From: Nitrososphaeraceae archaeon
GTDB lineage: Archaea; Thermoproteota; Nitrososphaeria; Nitrososphaerales; Nitrososphaeraceae
Reading direction: 5' to 3'
Assembly (NCBI GenBank): GCA_025449515.1
Contig: JANWJI010000195.1
Span: 1 to 18,794 of the forward strand
Length of the DNA stretch: 18,794 nt
Shown piece by piece: positions 6,706 through 14,207 of the stretch. The notes below the pieces were generated by a model, which did no database searches, was not told the DNA's origin, and saw nothing but the letters and a program-made list of their open reading frames with translations. Position numbers and translations under genes: made by a program. Numbering within the stretch: position 1 is the stretch's first letter; every line of letters begins with the position of its first letter.

Positions 6706-7221
6706 TTATTTATTCATTTATTTTCATCGATATTCAATTCTGATGAAAATTGGGATCCTAGTCTAAATGCCTTAATGATATTAGTATACTGGACTCGCAG
6801 CTTTAGCTATTTTGCTTGTGCGTGTACGCATAAGTACGTCGCAACATTAATAGTAATAGTAATTATGAACACAAAAATCGTCGTGAGATTAACTTGTTTT
6901 AACAATGATCTAACTAAATGTATACTCGATGTCTTCGGTAGTCCTATCCTGAAAAAATCATTGTCAAAAAATATCTTTTTTGATTTACGAGGTATTATCA
7001 ATGCAAATTTAGAAAATAAAAAAATATTTTTTCTAGTATAGCCGAATTAATAAGTCTGCATTTAAAGTAAAAATATCCGTGATTCAGCTGTTCATTACAT
7101 AGAGGTATTCCATCAATATTATTATATTATAAGTAATGTTATCACTGCACTTAACCCAAGAACCTATATCAATGTTAGTCACTTCTCGTCAATATTAGCG
7201 GATATGCGAGGTTATTAGAAT
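6706..7221. other. gene-poor stretch
   Basis: About 515 bases. A forward frame (6700-7041) and an overlapping reverse frame (6807-7001) exist, but both are rich in Phe/Ile/Lys from AT-rich sequence. A sub-frame from ATG 6865 (58 residues) is the least bad. I see no reliable gene or structured element. Confidence 0.5.
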
Positions 7222-7590
7222 CTAGATACTCTTGCTACATGAAATGGGGGAGTCTAGACATACGCATAAATACTTATCATTACTTTTAGGTAATTTTATT
7301 GTGGCTATCTTTAAGTTATCAATTATTTCTACAGATTGGAATTGAAGTTTTGGATTTTCCTTCGAATTAGAGCATAGACTCCTCTTTTTTATAGCTGGTG
7401 CCAAATAATTCAAGTAAAACAAATAACTTCTCGGATAACGGGTAATTAAATTACTTTGATTATATGTAATATCCCTGCATTTCGCGACAATAAGTTTACC
7501 TTCTACATCCAATACAGCGGCAAAGTTCACAAATTTACTAGCTGATATCGCTGCCAGGCAAATTTTGCATAGGAATGTTCTTTCCTCCAT
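7222..7590 (-). CDS. second DUF6659-like protein
   Basis: A 122-residue protein with the same layout as the gene at 1452-1799: an N-terminal segment leading to VNFAAVLDVEGKLIVAK (compare VRFAGICDHTGEI), a middle helical part with a YLAPAIKKR stretch, and a C-terminal strand pair NLKIATIKLPKSNDKYLCVCLDS (compare the KIKRITIPLNGDHLLLVTTE end). Overall identity is low, so the two are distant paralogues at best, or share a fold. The end is rich in Cys and Ser. The ATG is supported by a TATA-like box at 7611-7620. It is transcribed in the same direction as the HtrA gene upstream, 146 bases away. Function unknown. Confidence 0.65.
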   Translation of the reverse strand: MEERTFLCKICLAAISASKFVNFAAVLDVEGKLIVAKCRDITYNQSNLITRYPRSYLFYLNYLAPAIKKRSLCSNSKENPKLQFQSVEIIDNLKIATIKLPKSNDKYLCVCLDSPISCSKSI

Positions 7591-7610
7591 CTAATTCTGA
7601 AACTACAATA

Positions 7611-7620
7611 TCGATATAAT
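7611..7620 (-). promoter_or_regulatory. TATA-like box of the second DUF6659-like gene
   Basis: Reverse strand reads ATTATATCGA, centred about 26 bases before the ATG. Confidence 0.45.
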
Positions 7621-7736
7621 AATCAGTTCGAATGAGTTTTACTATACCTTTTCCAATTAGAATTCTATTGTATTATCGATAGAAGCTCTTTAACATGTCT
7701 AGTTATTATCAATTGAGACGAACGACTGATGAAAAG

Positions 7737-8906
7737 TCATTTGATAACTGGACGTGAACCGACCGTTGTCTCTAGTTTTATGAAATGCCCATCTCTATAA
7801 ATAGTAAAACTCACTGGATTTCCAGGAGATTTTGTCTTTTCTAAATAAGATATCATATCCTCAGAACGAGTAATATTTTTTCCATCAATTGCGGTTATTA
7901 TATCGCCACCATGTTTTTTACCATACTGATCTGTAGTTGAAGCCTTTATTCCAGCCTTGTCAGCTGAACCACTTCGCAGAATCGTATCCACAAACACACC
8001 TCTTAAATTTGGTGGTAAATTTCCTACCCGACTTGCCAGATCAGAGGTAAGAGTGGCAACTTTGAGTCCTAGATACGGATGTGTATAATTTCCCTTATCG
8101 ATCAATACTGGAACAAGATGTCTCACAATATCTGATGGAATTGCAAAGTTTATTCCCCCAGGTATCCCTCCAAAGGTAACGCCAACTACCTGACCTCTGA
8201 TATTAAATAGAGGTCCTCCAGAATTACCAGGGTTAAGTGCTGCGTCAGTTTGAAGTACATCTGGAATAGAATATGCCCCCACCGGAGCTTGCACTGCTCG
8301 TCCGACTTGACTTACAATACCAGATGTCATTGTATTATCTAAACCATATGGATTACCAATAGCTATCACCTGATCTCCCACTTCAAGCTCTGACGAATTA
8401 CCTAATACTAGCGGATTAAATAGTAATTGTAATGATTTTTGAGTGTTATTACTGTTTGGATTTAGGATCTTTAATACGGCCAAATCGCTATAAGGATCTC
8501 GTCCCGTCACATTCGCAGTATATCTATTTCCATCTATTGAAGTGATATCAACCGACTTTGCGTCTCCTACAACATGACTATTCGTAACTATGTGTCCTTG
8601 TCTATCATAAACAAACCCTGAACCTAGTGCTGTTTGGTTTTCACCTCCAGGCTGCTGACTATCAGTCGGATTCGCTGATGGTACCTTACTCGTAATTTGA
8701 ACGACTGAACCCTCTACTCTTTTGAAGAGCTCGTTAAGTGGAGAAAGATGATCTGAAGTAACTCCAAAAGCCAAGCCAATTTGCTGATGAACGATACAGG
8801 TCAATACAAATATTGAGAGAAGCAGTACAAATCCGGACCGTGCTTGATAATTATACATTTTTCTGTCTGACCAATCCTGCCAGACTATATACGATATTAA
8901 TGCCAT
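7737..8906 (-). CDS. membrane-anchored HtrA/Deg-like serine protease with PDZ domain
   Basis: 389 residues. A hydrophobic segment at about 25-47 anchors the protein or is a signal peptide, placing the rest outside the cell membrane. The trypsin-like domain (about 55-270) carries the triad H111 (TNSHVV), D141 (YSDLAVL) and S229 (NPGNSGGPL). A single PDZ domain follows (about 276-385), with the YLGL carboxylate-binding loop and the GGDIITAIDGK core. Members degrade or refold damaged envelope proteins. One PDZ is the DegS/bacterial HtrA layout. The start at 8906 is favoured over Met17 because a good TATA box sits 26-35 bases upstream, giving a leaderless gene. Neighbours do not form a clear operon. 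Confidence 0.95.
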   Translation of the reverse strand: MALISYIVWQDWSDRKMYNYQARSGFVLLLSIFVLTCIVHQQIGLAFGVTSDHLSPLNELFKRVEGSVVQITSKVPSANPTDSQQPGGENQTALGSGFVYDRQGHIVTNSHVVGDAKSVDITSIDGNRYTANVTGRDPYSDLAVLKILNPNSNNTQKSLQLLFNPLVLGNSSELEVGDQVIAIGNPYGLDNTMTSGIVSQVGRAVQAPVGAYSIPDVLQTDAALNPGNSGGPLFNIRGQVVGVTFGGIPGGINFAIPSDIVRHLVPVLIDKGNYTHPYLGLKVATLTSDLASRVGNLPPNLRGVFVDTILRSGSADKAGIKASTTDQYGKKHGGDIITAIDGKNITRSEDMISYLEKTKSPGNPVSFTIYRDGHFIKLETTVGSRPVIK

Positions 8907-9258
8907 ATATTATTGTAAGGACTGATTCCAATTTTTATACAATATAGCTCGACATACTTAGTACTCTTGTTGCCATTAGTGTTGCTCTTCCCAAATGCTT
9001 GATAGATTCCTTGGTTCCATTCAGCATCGGTATAACAAATAGCCAAAAAACTATGCTCATATACCGTGTAAAAACTGCTGGAGTGCATTTTATTTTCTAG
9101 CGAATTGTATAACTACGTCTAGATTGCTCCTCGATAATTCAAGTGGAGTATCGTGTCGGAGATGTTCGTGTTCTCAATTAGACAGTTGTGAATTGATGTG
9201 CTGCACCAGCCTGTGTAAGTAGCTGCTTCATATATAAGCAACATTTAAGGTGTGATGG
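8907..9258. other. intergenic stretch with HtrA promoter
   Basis: About 350 bases between the SelD-like gene and HtrA, both on the reverse strand. A 63-codon reverse frame (8897-9088) overlaps the HtrA start and promoter and is not protein-like enough to call. Nothing else stands out. Confidence 0.5.
8932..8940 (-). promoter_or_regulatory. TATA box of the HtrA-like gene
   Basis: Reverse strand reads GTATAAAAA, centred 30 bases before the ATG at 8906. This is close to the archaeal consensus and decides between the two possible starts. Confidence 0.65.
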
Positions 9259-10638
9259 CTACATAATCTGATTTTGTAATTTCAGCTTAGGAATCAAATA
9301 GTTGCCCACGTTTGTGTTGTATTTGACGGATGGTTTTTCCTTATTAGCAATGTAACCTATAATGAATGGTTCATAGTTATGTTTTCGCAAGTCATCTATG
9401 ATCAAATTTGAAACATTGGGCGATGCTACTATCATATGACAACCGTTTGCTGGAATGGTGGAGTTTGAAATCAAATATTCCTTTGTCACAAATTTCGCGA
9501 TTTCATCATTCATGATTGGAATCTCATTTATGATAATCTCTGAATTAGTCAAAAATGAAAGCTTCTTGGCTGCAAGAATCCCCTCGCTAGAAACAGGATA
9601 GACAGCCATTATGTGCTCAGATTTGTCGAAATTCGTACCAAAATCAGGACAATATTTCGAAATTATTCTACCCAACGAGAACTTGGGCTCACTAAGGTTT
9701 TTCAGTATATGATCTCTAGCTTTAGTAAGATCTATAAGATTGATCTCACTCTGTTCCAGTCTGGATACGAGACTTGGATCCATTTTTGTTAGCATGAAAA
9801 GGCCAAATGCTGATAGTGCCCCAAACTTATTTGAAATTATTAGCTGCATTCCTGTCTCCACTTGATCATAATTCACAGGTAATTCTTTCAATGTATTTGC
9901 TATTGCAGTATTACCAAAGAAAAGCTTTCCGACTTTGAGTGAGCTATAGTCTTCCATCCCCAAATTATACCGTGACGTAAAGGCATCAAGATTTCCTCTA
10001 ATCCTATCTAACATGACCTCAGACGAGGCATCATATATCGGGAATAGCATGAAACCTGAAGTACATCCGAGAAGATTTAGCTGATCAATTGTTTTGACCA
10101 TCGCAATATTGCTATTAATCTCCGAATCCAGGTTCAATGTTGGATCAATAATTTGAGTTGCAGAATTGCTTGCCGCAGTAAATCCCACCTTGTCCCCTTT
10201 ATGCAGCTGGACATAGTCAAGTAATGCAAATTGAGATCCCAGATTTGATGTCAATGACACAGTGCTCTTCCTAATTAGAACTTTTGACTGGAATTTTTTA
10301 AAAAAATTGATTAACATATTTTCAAATAATAATTGATCTTCTCCTATCTCACTATGGATCTGAAATAGGGAAAGAGCATGACGAATCACGGCTTCTTTTT
10401 CCATAACATCTTCATTGAGAGCAAATACCCTTCGAGTGAGTTCTGGGGCCTTTTTTTCTGAATAATAGAATGCATCGAACCAATTAGGATCTATCTTTAC
10501 ACTGCATCGTTTAACTTTCCCCATAGTAGTTTGTAATAAGTCGCTGTCAAGTTCATTAGAGCATGTAGGAATCCACCGTAAAGGATCAATCCCTTCCTTT
10601 CTGTAATTATATACTTGATCCCAAAAATTTTCAGACAA
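9259..10638 (-). CDS. PurM/SelD-fold (AIR synthase superfamily) protein, divergent
   Basis: 459 residues from a TTG start with a GGGAG ribosome site about nine bases upstream. From residue 145 the pattern resembles SelD and other AIR synthase-type ATP-binding proteins: KVGKLFFGNTAIANTL and TGMQLIISNKFGALSAFG (262-279) match the strand-loop before the domain junction; VYPVSSEGILAAKKL (346-360), NEIPI (371-375), NSTIPANGCHMIVAS (392-406) and EPFIIGYI (423-430) match the C-terminal AIRS domain. The first 125 residues match nothing I know. The SelD N-terminal Cys/Sec-Gly-rich loop is not seen, so selenophosphate synthesis is unlikely. Its substrate is unknown. It stands alone. Confidence 0.55.
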   Translation of the reverse strand: MSENFWDQVYNYRKEGIDPLRWIPTCSNELDSDLLQTTMGKVKRCSVKIDPNWFDAFYYSEKKAPELTRRVFALNEDVMEKEAVIRHALSLFQIHSEIGEDQLLFENMLINFFKKFQSKVLIRKSTVSLTSNLGSQFALLDYVQLHKGDKVGFTAASNSATQIIDPTLNLDSEINSNIAMVKTIDQLNLLGCTSGFMLFPIYDASSEVMLDRIRGNLDAFTSRYNLGMEDYSSLKVGKLFFGNTAIANTLKELPVNYDQVETGMQLIISNKFGALSAFGLFMLTKMDPSLVSRLEQSEINLIDLTKARDHILKNLSEPKFSLGRIISKYCPDFGTNFDKSEHIMAVYPVSSEGILAAKKLSFLTNSEIIINEIPIMNDEIAKFVTKEYLISNSTIPANGCHMIVASPNVSNLIIDDLRKHNYEPFIIGYIANKEKPSVKYNTNVGNYLIPKLKLQNQIM

Positions 10639-10801
10639 TTAGAACTTCTCCCAATATTCACTTAAACCTAGTCTTATCGACACGATATATAGGAAAACAC
10701 TGCTTAATAAACAAAACTTTTGGATCACAACACAATAATTGCCAAAAATCATAATCTTTAATCAGCCTAAAATATAAATTGAACATCTAACAAATATGAG
10801 G

Positions 10802-11008
10802 CTAGTCCAAAAAATAGTCCTCTAAATTAGACAAGAAAAAAACAAGTCTAATGACTGGAAAATTCGTCAGTTCTAAAAAATTAATGAAAACATGAAGTGC
10901 TTTTGAATTAACAGGTTGTGAAATGAATATGATTATGCCGATTGCAGAGGTGATTGTTATGCATTTCTCCAGTCCCTTGACAAATAGTTTTTCTGCCAGT
11001 AGCTGCAA
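10802..11008 (-). CDS. possible small membrane protein
   Basis: 68 residues from a TTG, with two hydrophobic stretches (about 17-30 and 50-60) and an acidic end. A TATA-like run (GTATATAAAT at 11021-11030 on this strand) lies 13-22 bases upstream, a little close for a leaderless start. It follows aMBF1 on the same strand at 143 bases. No family recognised; it may be a chance frame. Confidence 0.35.
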   Translation of the reverse strand: MQLLAEKLFVKGLEKCITITSAIGIIIFISQPVNSKALHVFINFLELTNFPVIRLVFFLSNLEDYFLD

Positions 11009-11053
11009 ATATTTATGTATATTTATATACTATTAGGTGGGAAACTGAGTTGG

Positions 11054-11091
11054 CGTAGCTAGAGCTACGTTTGCGATAGATATTTGATATC
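11054..11091. repeat. two adjacent hairpins downstream of aMBF1
   Basis: CGTAGC/GCTACG with a four-base loop (11054-11069) is followed ten bases on by GATAT/ATATC with a three-base loop (11079-11091). They lie between the aMBF1 stop and the TTG at 11008. They might end the aMBF1 message or belong to a small RNA; no known RNA family fits. Confidence 0.4.
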
Positions 11092-11151
11092 TTGCCAGGC
11101 AGCGAAGCATAGGGCAGTTAAAACGAATGAAAAGTAATCTAAACTGGCTAT

Positions 11152-11637
11152 TTATTCTTCGGAATTTGAATCGACGTATAACTTGATTCCAAGATGCCTT
11201 TCAAGTTTTCTGGCTAGTACTTCGTCTGGCTTCAATGCACCTGTTTCGTACTTCCTTAACAGAGCTGCCCTTTCATTCATTAGATTTGCCAATTGTTCAT
11301 GTGTAAAGCCTTTTTTCATACGAGCCTCTCTTATTAATCTTGAAAAATCTGAAGCAAGTATAGTATCATCAGTCATCTGAATCCTATGGACAGGATAACG
11401 ATTTCTATTTGTGCTAGGCTTACTATTGGAGGAGTATCGATTTCGATTCATATTAGGGTTGATGATATTTGAGGCTTTTCCACCACGATTTAGTATATTG
11501 CTATCAGGGGAAGCTGACTCGTGAGGTTTCCCATGTTTTGAACAAGGAATGCAGACATTAAATGGACTGCCATCTATCAGGACGGCTCTTTTTCCGGTTG
11601 TCAGCTGGCGTCCGCATAATTCACAATATGACGTCAT
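11152..11637 (-). CDS. mbf1: archaeal multiprotein bridging factor 1 (aMBF1)
   Basis: 161 residues. An N-terminal zinc ribbon uses C5, C8, C29 and C32 (YCELCGR and CIPCSKHG). A Asn/Ser/Arg-rich linker (40-90) carries NRNRY twice. A Cro-like helix-turn-helix (about 95-152) has the family's FSRLIREARMKKGFTHEQLA, LRKYETGALKPDE and LERHLGIKLY. In eukaryotes MBF1 links activators to TBP; archaeal forms share the HTH and have been linked to translation and ribosome binding, with the exact role unclear. ATG start with a TATA-like run at 11659-11666. It is divergent from the PUA-NAC pair. The linker is longer than usual and low in complexity. Confidence 0.93.
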   Translation of the reverse strand: MTSYCELCGRQLTTGKRAVLIDGSPFNVCIPCSKHGKPHESASPDSNILNRGGKASNIINPNMNRNRYSSNSKPSTNRNRYPVHRIQMTDDTILASDFSRLIREARMKKGFTHEQLANLMNERAALLRKYETGALKPDEVLARKLERHLGIKLYVDSNSEE

Positions 11638-11658
11638 AGGATCAAAAAGAGACTATTG

Positions 11659-11666
11659 TAAATTTA
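11659..11666 (-). promoter_or_regulatory. TATA-like box of aMBF1
   Basis: TAAATTTA on the reverse strand, 22-29 bases before the ATG. Confidence 0.45.
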
Positions 11667-11764
11667 GCCTTTTCTTTAGCATATCCCCCGAATAGTCTGG
11701 GGTCTGGTCAATTGTCACCTTAGTTCGTCATAATTACTTGGTAACCCGGATAAACTGCCTTGAG

Positions 11765-11778
11765 TTGTACATGTACAA
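11765..11778. promoter_or_regulatory. 14-bp palindrome TTGTACATGTACAA
   Basis: A perfect palindrome 128 bases from the aMBF1 start and 113 from the PUA start, close to the middle of the divergent intergenic region. Such symmetry suggests a dimeric regulator serving one or both promoters. Confidence 0.45.
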
Positions 11779-11801
11779 TTTATAGTGTCGGCCATCCAAT
11801 C

Positions 11802-11813
11802 GAGAGATCTCTC
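11802..11813. promoter_or_regulatory. 12-bp palindrome GAGAGATCTCTC
   Basis: A perfect palindrome 24 bases beyond the previous one, with outer AATC and GATT arms that extend it imperfectly. It may be a second operator or, as RNA, a stem in a long 5' leader of the PUA gene if transcription starts further upstream. Confidence 0.4.
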
Positions 11814-11859
11814 TAGATTGCCTCAACTCATTAATAGTTAGGACACACCAATCTCATAA

Positions 11860-11867
11860 GATTTATC
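11860..11867 (+). promoter_or_regulatory. TATA-like box of the PUA-NAC pair
   Basis: GATTTATC lies 24-31 bases before the GTG start of the PUA gene. The match to a TATA consensus is modest, but the spacing is right for a leaderless transcript. Confidence 0.4.
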
Positions 11868-11890
11868 TTGTATTTGAATTCTTTGAAATA

Positions 11891-12364
11891 GTGAGATTTG
11901 TACTATTGAACTCGGATGAAAAAATATACCATCATTTAAGAGCATTATTTAAAATAGATATACTTCCACTGGGAGAATTGGAGTTCGAGTATTCGAGGAG
12001 AACAGGCCGTATTAAGAATTTCAGCATTGGAGGCAGTTTATTTGCCACTCTAAGAACTGACGGCGGACTTGCCATAACAATATTCGGCGCTAGAAATTTG
12101 ATGAAAAATAAGGGTTTTAAAGAGAACTGTGTGATACCTAATTCAGACTCGTTACCGTTTGTCTGTGAAGGCCGATCATTATTTTCTAAACATGTGGAAT
12201 GGTGCGGGTCAAATGTTGAAGTAGGATCAGATGTAGCGATCATAGACACTAGTGATAATGTGCTAGCTGTAGGACGAGCTCTCCTGGGAGCTAAAGTAAT
12301 GAAGACATATCGGAAAGGAGTTGCCGTCAAGGTTAGAGAAGGAATAAAAAGCCGACTTGATTAA
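11891..12364 (+). CDS. PUA-domain RNA-binding protein
   Basis: 157 residues from a GTG. Residues 1-75 form a pre-PUA part; residues 76-152 form the PUA domain: CVIPNSDSLPFVCEGRSLF (80-98), WCGSNVEVGSDVAII (104-118), NVLAVGRALLGAKVM (123-137) and KGVAVKVREG (142-151). This is the archaeal stand-alone PUA family related to the C-terminal part of archaeosine tRNA-guanine transglycosylase and the MCT-1/Tma20-like proteins, which bind RNA and often ribosomes. It is followed six bases later by NAC in the same direction, a pairing I recall in many archaea; the two are surely co-transcribed, which fits a translation-linked role. Confidence 0.9.
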   Translation: MRFVLLNSDEKIYHHLRALFKIDILPLGELEFEYSRRTGRIKNFSIGGSLFATLRTDGGLAITIFGARNLMKNKGFKENCVIPNSDSLPFVCEGRSLFSKHVEWCGSNVEVGSDVAIIDTSDNVLAVGRALLGAKVMKTYRKGVAVKVREGIKSRLD

Positions 12365-12370
12365 CTACTC

Positions 12371-12718
12371 ATGATTGATATGATGCGTGGAGGCAATCGT
12401 GAGATGAGAAGAATGCTAGATAAGATGGGATTGGAGATGAAGGATATGGGTAATGTTGAAGAGGTTGTTATCAAAACTGAAACTAGGGAACTCTATCTCA
12501 TAAAACCTCAGATTATAGAGATGAAAGGAAAAGATAACACTATCTTTCAAGTAGTTGCAAGTGATATTCAAGAAAGGCAAAGAGAGATTCCATTTTTCAA
12601 AGACGAAGACGTGGTCCTTGTGATGCAACAGGCAAATGTAACAAAAGAAAAGGCAATCCAAGCGCTAATTGACTCGAAGGGCGACATGGCACAAGCTATC
12701 TTAAGCCTCACTATATGA
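12371..12718 (+). CDS. nac: nascent polypeptide-associated complex protein (archaeal NAC)
   Basis: 115 residues. Helix 1-25 with the GGNREMRRMLDKMGL motif precedes the NAC domain (about 26-68), which has EEVVIKTETRELYLIKPQI followed by an FQVVASDI strand. A UBA-like domain closes it (about 78-113: FKDEDVVLVMQQANVTKEKAIQAL, then DMAQAILSL). It forms homodimers at the ribosomal exit tunnel and shields new chains. ATG at 12371, six bases after the PUA stop, so it is the second gene of that operon. Length and domain order are typical. Confidence 0.96.
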   Translation: MIDMMRGGNREMRRMLDKMGLEMKDMGNVEEVVIKTETRELYLIKPQIIEMKGKDNTIFQVVASDIQERQREIPFFKDEDVVLVMQQANVTKEKAIQALIDSKGDMAQAILSLTI

Positions 12719-12731
12719 ATTAATTCTCACT

Positions 12732-12759
12732 ACCATGAATCACGAATTGCATTCATGGT
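12732..12759 (+). terminator. 9-bp hairpin after NAC
   Basis: ACCATGAAT and ATTCATGGT pair perfectly across a ten-base loop, 13 bases after the NAC stop. It is the strongest perfect stem in the window. It could protect or end the PUA-NAC transcript. There is no strong U-tract directly after it. Confidence 0.5.
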
Positions 12760-12891
12760 CTATGATTGGTTAGCTCAAGATTTATTCGTTAGTATAAGAT
12801 TCAAACTCACATACAGGGGGTTGAAAATTTTCTCATTGAAAAATAATACAACTAATAATTCCATGTGGGACATCGCAACAGCAACCTTAGG

Positions 12892-13278
12892 CTACAGCAT
12901 TGTATTTGCATTCTGAGTATTTTTCTGATTAATTAGATCGTCTGAATCTACTGGTTTTTCAATAAATGGTCGCACTTGTGATAATTCTAAAACAAATTTT
13001 TCTAATAGTAAAACAGCGTTAAGGTCAGTATTGAGTTTAAACATATTAGTTTTTCCAATCCTTCGACTACTGTAAATTAACTGAATTCTTTCAAGATCGG
13101 GTATTTCCCTAAAGATGGTCCTAAATGACAAACCCGTTTTTTGGGAGATTTCATTTGCAGAATAGTCAAATTCCTTGTGGTCAAGAAAGAAATCTAGTAT
13201 CTGAGCAACCGCTCTAGAGGAGAATAGCCTTGCCAAAACGCCACAATCTGATTGATCAGTATATCCTTCAACTATCAC
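12892..13278 (-). CDS. winged-helix transcription regulator
   Basis: 128 residues from a GTG. The core has LARLFSSRAVAQILDFFLDHKEFDYS (15-40), helix ANEISQKTGLSFRTIFREIPDLE (41-63, the helix-turn-helix) and the wing IQLIYSSRRIGKTNMFKL (65-82), then a helix LLLEKFVLELS likely used for dimer contact. The C-terminal 25 residues are polar and probably loose. It fits the ArsR/MarR-like winged-helix proteins frequent in Thaumarchaeota; no metal-binding Cys set is seen. It is divergent from the membrane-anchored winged-helix gene at 13413, so it may control that gene or itself. Confidence 0.82.
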   Translation of the reverse strand: MIVEGYTDQSDCGVLARLFSSRAVAQILDFFLDHKEFDYSANEISQKTGLSFRTIFREIPDLERIQLIYSSRRIGKTNMFKLNTDLNAVLLLEKFVLELSQVRPFIEKPVDSDDLINQKNTQNANTML

Positions 13279-13385
13279 AGATTAGCTACTACTCTGCCAT
13301 ATTTGTCTCTTTCTATGAAGAAGAGTTTAATTGAAATGTACTTTATTCACATAATAAATTGACACATATGTCCATTTATCAACGA

Positions 13386-13397
13386 ATAAATATCTAA
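13386..13397 (+). promoter_or_regulatory. TATA-like box of the membrane winged-helix gene
   Basis: The run AATAAATATCTA lies 16-27 bases before the GTG/ATG starts of the following gene. The exact edge is uncertain because the surroundings are AT-rich. Confidence 0.4.
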
Positions 13398-13412
13398 ATA
13401 CTATTATTTGCA

Positions 13413-14141
13413 GTGATGGATTCATACAAAACAGCAATCCTTCGTATATTAGTAAAACGCCATAAGAATCCAATTGAAATATCCAATTTGGTTGATGGGT
13501 TTCCAAGCCATTTTAAGAACGAGGTTACATCTTCAGTCCTGTATTTACATACGCTTGGATATATCTCGATTTATCATTCACCTACAGGTAATAAATATGT
13601 CTCATTAAATCTACAAATGAAAAGAGAGGTTTTACGTATGGTGAATCCAGAATTGGATATCTCGAATCAAAATATGCATTTGGACATTACTAATAATTCA
13701 AGCAACACAAATAATGACATAGAGGAGGCGGTTCCTGAAAAGAAATGCACCAGTATTTTACCGTCAGCGCGAAGATCGATTATCGGAGCAATTCTGCTCG
13801 CATCTGCAGTGTCCACGTGGGCTTTATTGACTGTATATATTCATCCTGGAGGCGCAGATTATCTCTCCAATAAAATCAACGACATGCAAAGTTCTAGCGT
13901 GAGCAGACCTATAGACTATTCAGTACCACAAAAAAGTTCGAATCTTATGTTAGTCTCAAACTATCTAATTGAGCCCCCTTATTTTGCAATTATTCAGGCT
14001 GAATATCCAATATCGTTATCAACATCGATAGATCATTATTATCCTTACCTTAGCGTAATAATTGAACATATTGATTCCAGAATGGATGGGAATTCCACCA
14101 TAAAGATTATTTCGGAAAACTCACATAGATATAGGGTTTAG
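13413..14141 (+). CDS. membrane-anchored winged-helix protein
   Basis: 242 residues. The first 75 residues look like a winged helix: KTAILRILVKRHKNPIEIS, NEVTSSVLYLHTLGYISIYHS, then TGNKYVSLNL. A polar, Asn-rich linker (80-115) leads to a single membrane helix at 122-143 (RSIIGAILLASAVSTWALLTVYI). Residues 144-242 would lie outside, with a Tyr/Ile/Ser-rich stretch (NYLIEPPYFAIIQAEYPI). The layout, DNA-binding inside and sensor outside, resembles one-component membrane regulators such as CadC or ToxR in principle, though no sequence relation is claimed. Starts GTG 13413 or ATG 13416 both fit. It ends 66 bases from sat, tail to tail. Confidence 0.75.
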   Translation: MMDSYKTAILRILVKRHKNPIEISNLVDGFPSHFKNEVTSSVLYLHTLGYISIYHSPTGNKYVSLNLQMKREVLRMVNPELDISNQNMHLDITNNSSNTNNDIEEAVPEKKCTSILPSARRSIIGAILLASAVSTWALLTVYIHPGGADYLSNKINDMQSSSVSRPIDYSVPQKSSNLMLVSNYLIEPPYFAIIQAEYPISLSTSIDHYYPYLSVIIEHIDSRMDGNSTIKIISENSHRYRV

Positions 14142-14187
14142 AGAATGGTACTTAATACACTAAAAAAATCTAATACGGACATTCTCT
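14140..14187. terminator. 8-bp inverted repeat between convergent genes
   Basis: AGAGAATG (14140-14147) and CATTCTCT (14180-14187) pair across a 32-base AT-rich loop that contains a run of seven A. It begins at the stop codon of the membrane winged-helix gene and may end both that gene and sat on the opposite strand. Confidence 0.4.
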
Positions 14188-14207
14188 GAAAATGTTACTT
14201 TGAATTT

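Noticed and set aside
6700..7041. 113-codon forward frame and the 64-codon reverse frame inside it
   Set aside because: Both look like chance frames in AT-rich DNA (Phe, Ile, Lys and Asn runs), and no promoter at proper spacing or family pattern was found.
8897..9088. 63-codon reverse frame overlapping the HtrA start
   Set aside because: It covers the HtrA TATA box and has no recognisable features.
11932..12330. 132-codon reverse frame
   Set aside because: It is the shadow of the PUA gene, whose domain is clear.
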